Assembly (NCBI RefSeq): GCF_023053635.1
Contig: NC_086185.1
Coordinates: forward strand, 8,341,001 to 8,405,000
Reading direction: 5' to 3'
DNA length: 64,000 nt
From: Elgaria multicarinata webbii
Taxonomy: Eukaryota > Chordata > Lepidosauria > Squamata > Anguidae
The stretch's first letter is position 1; every line of letters begins with the position of its first letter. The position numbers and the translations under genes were made by a program. Below, one piece after another: positions 53,300-63,810 of this stretch. Below the pieces are notes generated by a model. That model did not search any database. It was not told the DNA's origin and saw only the letters and a list, made by a program, of their open reading frames with translations.

Positions 53300-54495
53300 G
53301 GTGGGAACCCTTGGCCAAGCACCTTCTAGGGGCTCTCTCAAATGTTGGTGGGCCGTTGGTGGGCTTGTCTAGTGGTGAGAGGTGGCAGCTGTGGGCAGAT
53401 GCACTCAAGGACAACGTCAAGAGTTGGCATGGTTGCGCACATGCCGAGGCCCCACATCCCAGCCCACTGACAAGGCGACACTTTAGCTGTGCCCCTTTCA
53501 TCGCCATGGCAACCTGCTTATTCACTTGCCTGTTGCTCTGGCCCAGACACCACTGGTGGTGGAGAGGCAAGCCCTAGGTGCCACACGGCCTACTTGCTCA
53601 TTGGCTGTCCATCTGTCACACAAACAAGTGGGAGCCAGGATGAAAGGGAGGATGAGGAGTAATAGCAGCTGGTGACAATGGTGGTGAGAAGGTAGACTCA
53701 TTGGAGGCCCATTATGGACGTCTTGCCCATGTGACCTCAAAAACCTGGAGCTGGCGTTGGCTACAGTGCTCTAAAATGGCAGCTGCCATTTTAATTTCCC
53801 GCAGTTCCTCAGAGCAATGCTACATCAGGGCATGGTGGGAAATTTAAGCGGTGACACCCAGACCTGGCTGCCTGGTACTGTGGTCCCAGCAGCTACCTGA
53901 GGGCACCTCATATCATATTGAAGCCGGGCTTTGAAGCGTTGTAGCCGGGAATGGATGGTAAAAACTACGGGGAAAACCGGGGTAGACGAACCAACGCAGG
54001 ACATTATGCTTATAAACTGCTCCGATAACAATTCAAAAAGTAAGAGATACAGGCTGAAAACAAGGTGAATGTGTGATTCATCTTGTTTGCAGCCTGTATC
54101 TCTTACTCCTGAATTGTTATTGGTGCAGTTTATAGCATAATATAACGTGTTGGTTTGTTTATCCCATTTTTTTCCTGTTTTTTTTTTTTGCTATGTAGCA
54201 CACTAATAGTTTAATACAAATGCTTCAACTGTCACACCGTGCAGCTGCACACTTTTTAGCATTTGGTTTGTAATTTCAGGAATGAATGGTGACTTTCGGC
54301 ACACTGTAGTCATTTGAATGGTAAACTGGACTTCACAAGATGGTTGCCTCGCTTGGTGCTCTTAAGGTGGGGCTTCCAGGTGGGATTTGTAATGTGTAAA
54401 CTGGCCCTCTTCCATTTCCGTTCTTGCTGTGCTGTGCTCAGATTTGGTCAGGGATGGTATGGGACAGAAGGAAAAATATTCCTGGCCACGGAATC
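53300..54495. other. Intron sequence, mostly unrecognised
   Basis: A fold-back lies at 54025-54130, where ACAATTCAAAAAGTAAGAGA and ACAGGCTGAAAACAAG pair with CTTGTTTGCAGCCTGTATCT and CTTACTCCTGAATTGT. It may be an unclassified MITE. No gene recognised. Confidence 0.45.
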
Positions 54496-54499
54496 TAAG

Positions 54500-54785
54500 A
54501 GTTACGTAAGAACATAAGAAGAGCCCTGCTGGATCAGACCAAAGGTCCATCTAGTCTACCGCTCCATTCACGCAGTGGCAACCAGTGGTCAACCAGGAAT
54601 CCACAGGAAGGCACAGCTGCAACAGCCTCTGATACTGGAGGTAGCACATAGTCATCAAGGCTATAGCCATGGATAGCCTTCTCCTCCAGGAATTTATCCA
54701 ACCCCCTTTTAAAGCCATCCAAATTGGTGGCCATCACTACATCTTGTGGTAGTGAGTTCCATAGTTTAATCATGTGCTGCATGAG
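54500..54785 (-). mobile_element. CR1-related LINE (second subfamily), minus fragment
   Basis: TACGTAAGAACATAAGAAGA, GATCAGACCAAAGGTCCATC, CCTCCAGGAATTTATCCAAC and CATCTTGTGGTAGTGAGTTC follow in reversed order of the plus copies. Confidence 0.9.
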
Positions 54786-54825
54786 GAAGTTACGTGTGTG
54801 CCTGAATTCTAGACCAAAGCCTTAG

Positions 54826-54938
54826 GTCGGAATCCTATGTATAGTTAGACAGAAAAAGTCCTACAAATCCCAGCATTCCCCAGGGATTTGTAAGACTTTC
54901 CCCCCTGTCTAAACATGAGTAAGATTGCGCCCATAACA
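54826..54938. repeat. Hairpin MITE (TTAGACAGAAAAAGTCCTAC family)
   Basis: GGAATCCTATGTATAGTTAG and CAAATCCCAGCATTCCCCAG pair with GGGGATTTGTAAGACTTTC- and CCTGTCTAAACATGAGTAAG-type sequence. A related piece is at 60908-60975 (GGCTGGGGAATGCTGGCAGT and CTGTCTAAACATGCACAGGA). Confidence 0.65.
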
Positions 54939-54939
54939 T

Positions 54940-55715
54940 CTCGCGCGTTGAGATGCTGGTAGCACCATTCTTGTACCTGACATTGTTGTTGGTTTTCTCT
55001 TCCGTATTGTGCAGTGTGAAGGATATGGGATTTTCTTTCTTCTCTTTTTAAAACCCAGCTATTTCAAGCTTGCAATTTCCTTGACCTCCAGAGCAGTTGT
55101 TTGTTGATGTCATTTCTATAGTTACACTGGCCGGAATAATGCTGCCTTTCGTATTTGGGGCCCCTCAATTCCAGAAATAGCGAGTGAGAGAGAGCGTGCA
55201 AAGTGTTAATAGCTGGTGGCTCTAGACATGCGTCATAACCATGGTGGCTGTGAGAGCATTTTGAAGATGGCGTTGACAAGACTTCAGGGTGTTCATCTTT
55301 CATCTTTAAACTTTAGTTACCTGATGTTGTTCGGTGTTAGATGTTTTCTGTGGCCTGGAGGAGGTGAGGCCTGTCAGTGGTTGGACGGATGAGGACACGT
55401 CAGCGGGGACAGCCAAAGTTCAGGTGGGAGGGAGGGAGATACCAAGCATGTACCAGAGGTTGGAGGCATGACGCTAGGCCTCAGGGTGGTTCTGGGGGAG
55501 AAAAAAGAAGCTCTTCTGCTTTCTGCTGATACTTATCTCTTAAGCCACTTTACATTTTAATCTGTCCAAAAGTGCTAACTGAGCACCCGGTTTTGTAGAA
55601 AAGCCAGTTCTACCTCCGATAAAATAACTGTGGAGAAATAACTCCTCTGGAGACTTTCTTACAGCCATCTTCTGACCGTAGGAGGCATCTAGGATTAATT
55701 TTAATATACGTAGTA
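54940..55715. other. Intron sequence, nothing recognised
   Basis: No repeat or gene recognised. Confidence 0.35.
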
Positions 55716-56310
55716 CTATATGTATATTTACATATGTATATATATGTATGTACATATGTATATATGTATATGTAGTACTATATGTAGTAATATATGTAGT
55801 ACTGAGAAGCTAGGTCTGTGTACCTGTAATTCGCATGCACACTTCTTTAGATTAAGGGGAAATTGCATTGCCTTACTGGGGCTTTGCTTCCTGTTTCTCT
55901 TGCGTAATTGTAATGGGCTATATCACATGGGTGGAGATGGGTGATCCACTGGTCTATAATTGAAAACTTCCCCACGTCTTGGTGCTCATAGCCTTGAATG
56001 GGACAGCTCCCTCTAGTGGGTGTTTTGTAGAGCAAATTCATCTGCACACGGTAGGAAATCCCATGATATTTCAAAAGAATTGGGATATCAGGGGACGGGG
56101 ACGGGGGTAGAATTGGATTACCAGGGAAAGGCATCAGAGACGTGCGGGAGGTTGATGTTCTTCTCAAAAGGACCCGCAAACTTCCATCAGTGGCCTGTCA
56201 TGAATATTCCTTATTTCACTTGTGAGAAATACCCCAACGTAGTACTGAGAAGCTGGGTAGGTTCAGTCTGTGCACCTGGGATTCACATGCACACAAATCA
56301 ACATCTTATA
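55715..56310 (+). repeat. TA-rich tract and two copies of an unclassified repeat end
   Basis: ATGTATATATGTA-type repeats at 55718-55800 lead to AGTACTGAGAAGCTAGGTCT and ATTCGCATGCACAC. A second copy at 56236-56300 reads AGTACTGAGAAGCTGGGTAG and ATTCACATGCACAC. It then joins the repeat shared with 12170-12300. Confidence 0.6.
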
Positions 56311-56440
56311 TAAGAATATGTTAGGGAAAGGCCTTTTATTTGAGATCCACCAGACCGATTGTGCTCATTTTTGTTTTAAACTGAAGCTTGAGCAGTGTAG
56401 AGATGCAGAAAATGTTGACACTTCAAAAAAGCTCAAAGCT
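56300..56440 (+). repeat. Unclassified repeat shared with 12170-12300
   Basis: CTTATATAAGAATATG, GAGATCCACCAGACCGATTG and TTTTAAACTGAAGCTTGAGC match the intergenic copy. Confidence 0.55.
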
Positions 56441-56444
56441 TTTA

Positions 56445-57945
56445 ATTTCCCCCTTGTCGAACAGGCAGGGTAGGTCCTGTTCCCTGGCCGGGGCTGATTG
56501 GACTTGATGTCCTGAACGCCTGGAGGGCACCAAGCTGGCTTAAACAAGAGATGGACCCAGGGTCTGATGCAGTATAAGACATTTGAACTTGGGAGTTGTC
56601 GACAGTGTGCATTAACCACAATGTGATCAACTTTATGAGCTTGAGTTTATGTACAAAAGCGTGCCAAAATTCTTAGGTTAATGTCGGAAGAGAATTTATT
56701 TCGCCAAAATGGAGTAGCTTCAATCCAGAAAGCATAGACGGGTATTTAGCTGCATAATTTGTGGTGTGCCTTTTTTTTTTTTTTTTTACATCCTGAGTCC
56801 TGCATTTGCAAGCTGCGTTAAGTGCTAGTAACTGCTTTAAAGGTTAATGATCCAAAGACTCTCTGGAGACGTATTCTTTACTCAAAATACTTCTTTGTTT
56901 ACTTGCCCCCTCTGTTGATTTAGTTACAGAAAATGGGAACTTCAGTTCATGCTGCTTGTTTATATAGCCTGTTCTTCTCTTCCCTCCGCCGAGGTGGCAG
57001 TTAGTAGTTGTGTTCAGGTGTTGCAGGTGCCTCTGATGTCACAGAGGACCGCAGGTGCAAGGTGCTTTCTTTTTCCGGGAGAGGACCTCCCCTATTCCTA
57101 TGGTTTGCGCTGAGACCAGACAGCTATACTGATGTAGTGGGAATGTGGTCGAATCACTGTGCATCAACTGTTTGGGTGTGGTGACTCGTTTTGTTGAGTG
57201 TTTCTGCATGTTTCTGACACATGTCAGGGTTTTTTAAAAAAACATGACCTGCCGGAAAATCTTTCGAACTGTGAGTTGACACAAAACAATGAGTCATAAT
57301 TTTAGCCTTCACAAGATCTATCACCATGTAAAAAGACTGATAGGTCACAATGCTTGGGCGAGTGGTATGAATTATATTTCTGTTGTTTGTCTGCCTTTGT
57401 GTCCTGTAATTTGATCAGTTCCCTTTTCCTGCTCCCTCCCCTTCCTCTTCCTTCTTCCTCTGAAACAAGGTGTGCCATGCAGCTCTCTCTCTCTCTCTCT
57501 CTCTGAAGGAAGCACCTTCACTCACTTACACTCAAACACCCAGCTTTGGGGGGCGGCTTCTAGTTAAATAGTGTTAGATAGCCTTCTCTGATGCTGTATA
57601 TAAAAGCACTAATAAAGTAAGTCAATTTGAACGTCTTTTAAACGGGTTCTTTTAAACCTACTTTTATTACCTCCCAATATTTAAATGCTGTGTTGCCACG
57701 CTTTCTCTGTATAAAGCAACTCTGCTGTAAGTCGCACCAGACTGTTTTTAATGCAGAGAACCCCAGAGGGCTGGATTCAGGGTTCGATACTCCTGTTGTG
57801 TAGCCTATCTCAGGTATTCAAAAAGTTGAGACGTCCTACCTGAGTCAATGGAGTGAGGCGCAGCTCAGTAGTAAAATCCATGCTTTGCTTACATAAGGAT
57901 CCAAATTCACTCCCTATTATCTACCACTAACAAGGCTCAGTTAAT
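56445..57945. other. Intron sequence, nothing recognised
   Basis: A T run at 56771-56788 and a CT run at 57481-57506. At 57120-57340 words like CATCAACTGTTTGGGTGTGG hint at a decayed copy of the 63-kb element, but this is weak. Confidence 0.35.
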
Positions 57946-57947
57946 AG

Positions 57948-58180
57948 GGAAACAAACGCCACGACAAGTCGGCTGAAAACCGTAAATTATTGTATGGTCA
58001 ACATCTTCAAAGATTATTATAAGGTAAACACCTCCAAATGAAACCGCCGGTCTGCTTGTAGCCTGAAAAAACGTGAATGGCAGCTGCATTTATGAGGTGT
58101 TTACCTCATAATAATCTTTGAAGATGTTGACCATACAATAATTTATGGTTTTCAGCCGACTTGTCGTGGCGTTTGTTCTG
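57948..58180. repeat. Long near-perfect inverted repeat (about 85-bp arms)
   Basis: The left arm 57951-58037 (AACAAACGCCACGACAAGTC onward) and the right arm 58093-58177 (ending GACTTGTCGTGGCGTTTGTT) differ at only about two or three positions. They enclose about 55 bp. Just outside the right arm is CTGACGAAGCTCTTAGC, followed by an AAACAAACCACG block that can pair back to CGTGG-GTTTGTT. This order is like a decayed hammerhead in a Penelope-type terminal repeat, but no coding region is present. Confidence 0.75.
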
Positions 58181-58184
58181 ACGA

Positions 58185-59220
58185 AGCTCTTAGCAAAAAC
58201 AGGAAAACAAACCACGGACACCTGTCAATAAATAACATCTACAACGCTGACAGGAATTAGAAAATAAATAAATATGATAAGAACTGGAAATAATAAATAT
58301 AACCTTCCATTATAAATATATGTCTAGGTTCCATGCTGATATCATAGCCAACACTATATTGTGTCAAAAAATGTGTTTAAATTGCGCCAAAAAACTGTGA
58401 TTGTGTTCTATGTACATTATACACTGAAAAAATTACTATAAAAAAGAATTGTTCTATTAGGAGTACTCTTCACACACAGTTTATTAGGCAACTAGTTTGC
58501 CACAGATGACCGTGCAAGTGTTACGCATCAGTTTGTTTTATATTTTATATATATTTGTAAATCAATGGGGTTGATGGTTAATTGTTACTGTCCATCACTG
58601 TAGGTGTATTATGTAGTTGTGTGCCTTGGGCACTCTATATGTATTGGCATTCTGGAAAAGGGCATGGCTGGCTGGAGTCCAGAAAAAAGAGCCCATTTCA
58701 TTTTAGGTCCCCCTAAAGTCAGCGGCCAAACCTGACTTCAGTTTATTTGAACTCCACACAGGTGCACTCCGGGAAGGTGCACAGGCTGCATCAACGTGAA
58801 TATACTTGGAAGACCTCCGTCAACTGGGTGTGACGGGGCGAAAGGGAAGCGAGGGGTGGGGGGAGGTGAGCCAAATACGCGACAGCCCTTCTGGCTCGTT
58901 CACAATATGTCCTCACAGATTATTTTTCAGAGATAACCTGCTTGGAGATGCAAATTACCGACATGGCTTACGTTTAAACTGTAGGATATAAAGGAAACGG
59001 CTTTGCTTATTAGTTTGGCCGGTGTTTGCTTTCCTTTTGTGCAATTCGGTTTGTTAGTTTTTGTTTGTTCCTGAAGTCATTCTTTCCTCTCAGAAATTTG
59101 CATTTGTTCAGGGAGGAAATTTGCTTTTTTCCAATGAAAATACATCACTGGAGTTCTTTTTAAAAATATATATATTATTATCCTCATCATCATCATCATC
59201 TAGAACTGGATTTTCTGAAC
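58185..59220. other. Intron sequence, AT-rich, unassigned
   Basis: TAAATAAATA words at 58225-58320 and a TCATCATCATCATC run at 59184-59197. No gene or known repeat. Confidence 0.35.
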
Positions 59221-59225
59221 ACTCA

Positions 59226-59366
59226 GGCCACAGCTAGACCTAAGGTTTATCCTGGGATCATCCAGGGTTCGCACCTGCCTGAGCACTGGATCCCTTGTGT
59301 GTCACCTAGGTGAACAGGTTTGACCCCTGGACGATCCAGGGATAAACCTTAGGTCTAGCTATGGCC
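59226..59366. mobile_element. Harbinger-like hairpin MITE, TSD TCA
   Basis: A 141-bp element with ends GGCCACAGCTAGACCTAAGG and CCTTAGGTCTAGCTATGGCC and the duplication TCA at 59223-59225 and 59367-59369. Confidence 0.85.
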
Positions 59367-59369
59367 TCA

Positions 59370-60410
59370 ATTGCAACTGGACCATCTCACAATGGTCCAG
59401 TTCAGATAACCATTTCTTGGGCTAATAAACTGAGATATTTACAAGCTTTTTGCCCACATGCTCTGACCTTTTGCTGGCCCTTAGCACCCCTTGTTGTAAT
59501 AAGCTAGGAAGTCTTCACCTAACCATAATTTCCCATTTTGTCCAAGCCAGGAAATGCTGGTTACCATGTTCAGAACAAGGCAGTAACTTAAACCAACTTG
59601 AGACCATGGTTTAAGGTACTGGCTAGTTCCGAATCTGCTCACCTTGGTATCCTGGTTCAGACAAAACAGAAAACGATGGCTACTTGAAACTTCCATGGCT
59701 TATTATGGCACTCCAAGAACGGAGGATGGCAGAAATTGTATCAAGCTTGTTCAGTGGGTTGGTTCACATGTTAACGTTCCTGGTTTGCAAATCATGGTTT
59801 GTAAGATCAGGTATGAACCTTGTTCTCATGTGCTTCCAATTCCCCTGCAGCACTCAGAATCAGTTAGTTACTTCCCATTTCAGGCAAACCATAGTTTCCT
59901 ACTACCTCTGACCAGGTAAACTATGGTTTGCACTAGACCGCCAAAAATTGGCAGTTTATTTATTGAATAAAAATAAACCACTAAGTGCTTGAAACAGTAA
60001 GTAATAATTGATTCTGTATGTGTGAGGAGAACAGGGGAGTACACATGATAAAGCTTGCTCTCCAAACCATGGTGTGGAGGTTCAGAATTGTTCCATGTGA
60101 ACCAACCAAAATGTGTTAAATCTGTGTTCCGTGATTGTAACGTTAGCTCCCTTAGGAAGTCAAAATCTAGGCTCATTGAGCCACATCACCGCGAGGGCTG
60201 TTTTTCACGGTACAATTTCATATGTAAAACGCCACACAGGCATGTGAATGGCTGCATATTTTGTAATGTGAGGATTTCTTTTTCAGGGAGGAAGCTGGGA
60301 TTGGCTGCTAGACATGTATGTCGGGCCAGTCTTTACAGCAGCCCCAGATAGGCTGCTGAACCGCCCAAAAAGAGAAAAACAGAGGACAGATATTTGCCTA
60401 TAATTTGCAT
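59370..60410. other. Intron sequence with repeated AACCATGGTTT-like words
   Basis: Phrases such as GAGACCATGGTTTAAGG, CAAATCATGGTTTGTAAG and GGTAAACTATGGTTTGCAC recur, and GGACCATCTCACAATGGTCC is a small palindrome. This may be a decayed DNA element, unassigned. Confidence 0.35.
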
Positions 60411-60415
60411 ATACT

Positions 60416-60850
60416 TATTATTATTATTTCATTTTTATACTGCCCAATACCAAAGCTCTCTGGGTGGTTTACAACAATTCATAAGATAATAAAATACAGG
60501 ATAAAATACAGTGTAAAAATATAAATATACAAAATTTAAAACAAATTAGACTGCTAAAAACAGATTCAATAGAAGACTAGACCTCTTTAGATGGCTGGCA
60601 TACGTGCCCCATTGTATGCCATTAAAGGCCTGGGAGTAGACCTGGCGCCGGAAAGATGACAGCGTTGGCGCCAGGTGAGCCTGAGCGGGGAGCGCATTCC
60701 ATAGTCTGGAGGCCACCACTGAAAAGGCCCTTTCCCTTGTTGCCACCCACCAAGCCTCCCTCGGAAGTGACCCTCAAAGGGTCTCCCAGATGTTGATCAT
60801 AGTATCCGGGTAAGTTCAGGTTGGGAGAGGCGTTCCGTCAGGTATTATGT
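60416..60850 (-). mobile_element. L2-like LINE (CGCCC-type), 3' fragment
   Basis: The left end has an ATT tail and CTGCCCAATACCAAAGCTCT. The minus frame 60746-60546 reads ATRERAFSVVASRLWNALP and HLAPTLSSFRRQV. GGGAGAGGCGTTCCGTCAGG at the right matches the 51.4-kb copy. Confidence 0.9.
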
Positions 60851-60979
60851 GTATCTCTGCAAATTTGGAAAGAAAAACTGCGCTTGAAATAGAAAAACAG
60901 AACGTCTCGCCACAGTGGCTGGGGAATGCTGGCAGTTCTGTCTAAACATGCACAGGATAGCACCCCAAATGGGTCAAAA

Positions 60980-61625
60980 TGGCATGTGGACAGCCATGTT
61001 TTGATGTGTCTGAGGTGAGTTAAGAGACGCGGACTGTGAGGGAGACTCCCTTGCGTGGCTTTAACGGGCAGGATTTTCTTTTGATACGTTTGTCGTCGTT
61101 CTTCCCCCGCCGGCGGTCCACCTCACGTTTCTTTCCACTGAGTCACACTGCCGGTACTTTCTCCGCTCAAAAGCCAGGCCTGATAGACACAACTATCTAT
61201 CAAGGCAGACCAGCCCTCGCTCACACAATTGCAGGAAGTTATTCCAAGTCTCAGACAATTCCCATTTCTATCTCTAGGAGAGCAAAAGGTCAAAAAACAG
61301 CAGGCTCTGGCTTTGCCAGCAATAGCAACGTGAGCCGTTATAGAGGGCTGGAGGGGAAGAATATGTGGTAAGCAACTCTCTGCCCCCTGCTCCGCCCCAG
61401 TGCCTGGGTTTCAATTTCCGCACGGAAACAAAGGCGTGAGTGAGCTCAGGCTAGTTTTGGAAAGCTGTATTTTACCCCTAGCTGGGCCAGATTTAGGGAC
61501 AGGCGACCCTGGAGATGCCAAAACATTAAAACCTTTGCTGGATCAGACTGGTGGCCCATATAGTCGGTATCCTGTTGCCCGCAGTGGCCGGTCAGCTGCC
61601 TCTGAGAAGCCCATAAGCAGGATGT
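60980..61625. other. Intron sequence, nothing recognised
   Basis: Unique-looking DNA with frames at 61036-61371 that lack domains. Confidence 0.4.
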
Positions 61626-61634
61626 GAAATCGTA

Positions 61635-62128
61635 AGAACATAAGAAGAGCCATGCTGGATCAGACCAAGGTGTGGAGAATGTGGAGAGGGAGACAGTTTT
61701 CTCCCTCTCCTATAATACTAGAACCCAATGGGGTCCTCCCATGGAGCTGATTGGTGGGAGATTCAGGACAAATAAGAGGAAGGAATTCTTCACACTGCAC
61801 ATCGTTAAACTATGGAATTCACTACCACAAGGTGCAGTGATGGCCACCAGTTTGGATGGCTTTAAAAGGAGGTGGGATAAATTCCTGGAGGAGAAGGCTA
61901 TCCATGGCTAATAGTCCTGATGGTTGCATGCCACCTCCAGTATCAGAGGCAGTAAGCCTATATACATCAGTTGCCGGGGAAGATGGGTGAGAAGGTGCTG
62001 TTGCACCATGTCCTACTTTGTTGGTCCCTGGCCAACGGCTGGTTGGCCACTGTGTGAACAGAGTGCTGGACTAGATGGACCCTGGGTCTGATCCTGCAGG
62101 GCTCTTCTGATGCTCTTACGTTCTTATT
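61635..62128 (+). mobile_element. CR1-related LINE (second subfamily), fragment
   Basis: It starts AACATAAGAAGAGCCATGCT (end-type sequence joined to an internal part). It continues with the frame VERETVFSLSYNTR, GGRFRTNKRKEFFTL, SLDGFKRRWDKFLEEKAIHG and ends GGCTCTTCTGATGCTCTTAC. Confidence 0.88.
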
Positions 62129-62129
62129 C

Positions 62130-62335
62130 TTTAGTCCAACCTCTTGCTCAATACAGGCGCCGCAACACGGATTACAGAGAGTGCACCCCTGGAAGTTGGC
62201 CGTCCAGGTTCTGCTTAAACGCCTCCAGCATAGGAAAGCCTGCCGCCTCCTGAAGCAGTCTGTGAGGAAGTTTCTCCAAATGCTTAGCCATTTCAAGAGA
62301 AACCAATACGCTGAGTGTGTGCGGCAGGGTACTGT
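62130..62335 (-). mobile_element. Diverged CR1-type fragment (minus)
   Basis: The minus frame reads KHLEKLPHRLLQEAAGFPML and EAFKQNLDGQLPGVHSL, aligning with the [16 protein letters not shown] C-terminus of CR1. Confidence 0.6.
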
Positions 62336-62736
62336 TCCCAGTACAATGGGGCACCTGCTAGGGAGCGAAGACCATGCTGTTGATTCTCTCGCTCATGCTG
62401 AGCATCTTTCAAAAGCCTCCAGACAAAACGTGGTGCCTGAGACCTGATCGCGACCAAGATCGAAGGAGGGCTGTGGGTTTTGTAGTCAAGCCAAAACGAC
62501 GGCAAGCCACCTGCCACCAGGGCTGTGCCAAAACGTCCACGGAGCCCCCATTTAGAGGGACCTGATCTCTCAACATGGCTACCAGCCTCGAGCCAATCTT
62601 GCCAGGTGGCTCAGCAGTGAATGAATAAGCCTGTTTGTGTCGTATGCCTAGGACTGCAAGCATGGGATGGGATCTCCCAGCACCTGTCAGGCCAAAGTAT
62701 ATGGTGGGAGGGGATCGTGTAGTTCACATTGTGGGG

Positions 62737-62905
62737 CCATAGCTCAGTGTGATAGAGCACCAGCTTCCCAGTAGAAGGTCCCAGGTTCTATCCTTGGCAT
62801 CTCCAGGTAGGTCAGGACAATCTCCTGCCTGCCCGTGTCGACAGAACTGAGCCAGATGGAGCAATGGTCTCACTCAGTATAAGGCAGCTCCCTGTGTTCA
62901 CATGC
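62737..62905 (+). mobile_element. tRNA-derived SINE (GGGGCCATAGCTCAGTG type)
   Basis: A box GGCCATAGCTCAGTGTGATA, B box AGGTCCCAGGTTCTATCC, body CATCTCCAGGTAGGTCAGGA and 3' part CACTCAGTATAAGGCAGCTC. The head is tRNA-like but the D-arm and acceptor are not intact, so this is a SINE, not a tRNA gene. Confidence 0.8.
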
Positions 62906-63116
62906 TGTGTAGCTCTGACTCAAATCTTCCAAATTGTTTGTCTCAATAATTCCCATCCTGACCAGTGATAAAGGCAATACAGATTTCTCTCCTGCTGCAG
63001 GAGTTAAATTAGCATCGTTTAGCTAATTGGGGTTTTTTTCATAGCAGGGTCACTGATCTTCTGTACCTCTTGCTTTTTGTGGCCTTACATCTCTTGTCTA
63101 CAATGTGTGAGTTCTG

Positions 63117-63561
63117 GGTTCACACAACACGCTAACACACCGTGGGTATTGCGTTGCCTGAACGTGGTGCGTTTTCCGCAGGGTGGGTTAATGTGTTGTG
63201 TGAACACAGCGCATTTTCTACAGGGTGGGTCATCGTGTTGTCTGCATGCAGCATGGTTTCCACAGGGTGGCTTGTTAACCATGCAATGTGGTTTGTTTTT
63301 CTCGAACAAGCCACGTTGAGAACCCATGGCTTGTTATGGGGTTGTTCAGGTCGATTAACAAACCACACAGCTTTGTTAACAATAAACCCTGCCGAAAATG
63401 TGCTGCGTTCAGACAACACGATAATCCACCTTGTGGAAAAAGCACTATGTTTAGGCAACACGATAATCCACCCTGCGGAAAACTCACTGCATTCAGACAA
63501 CACGATAACCCACAGTTCAACAACAACCCACACTGTGTGGATTACTGTGTTATGTGAACCC
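63117..63561. mobile_element. Long inverted-repeat DNA element with internal periodic blocks
   Basis: The ends are GGGTTCACACAACACGC and GTGTTATGTGAACCC. The block CAGGGTGGGTTAATGTGTTG or its variants recurs four times in the left half, and its complement, ACACGATAATCCACCCTGCG, three times in the right half. The centre is AACAAGCCACGTTGAGAACC and CATGGCTTGTT. Related pieces are at 47106-47325, 43480-43600 and the termini at 23441 and 23890. Confidence 0.75.
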
Positions 63562-63734
63562 AGTATGTTTGTGTGCGAGAGTGAAAGAGAGAGACTGACA
63601 AATTCGGTTTGAACATAACGTAACTTGGTTTATTAAGCTGAAATAAGCTGAAGATTACAGTTTTATTGGCATTGGCTTCTCTGTGCTCTAGAACAGAGAA
63701 GCTACTGCACAAAAATGCTGTAATCTTCAATTAA

Positions 63735-63810
63735 CTTACCTGTGAGTAAAGCCCACTGAATTTCGCAGGACTTACTTCTGAGTAGCTGGGTTCTGGATTG
63801 TGTTGTCAGT
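63735..63810 (+). repeat. Short interspersed repeat (AGTAAGCCC type)
   Basis: See the related block at 27255-27335. Unclassified. Confidence 0.45.

Noticed and set aside
26888-62905. tRNA-like A and B boxes at several places
   Set aside because: They are heads of SINEs with SINE bodies and tails. None has a complete cloverleaf that I can fold.
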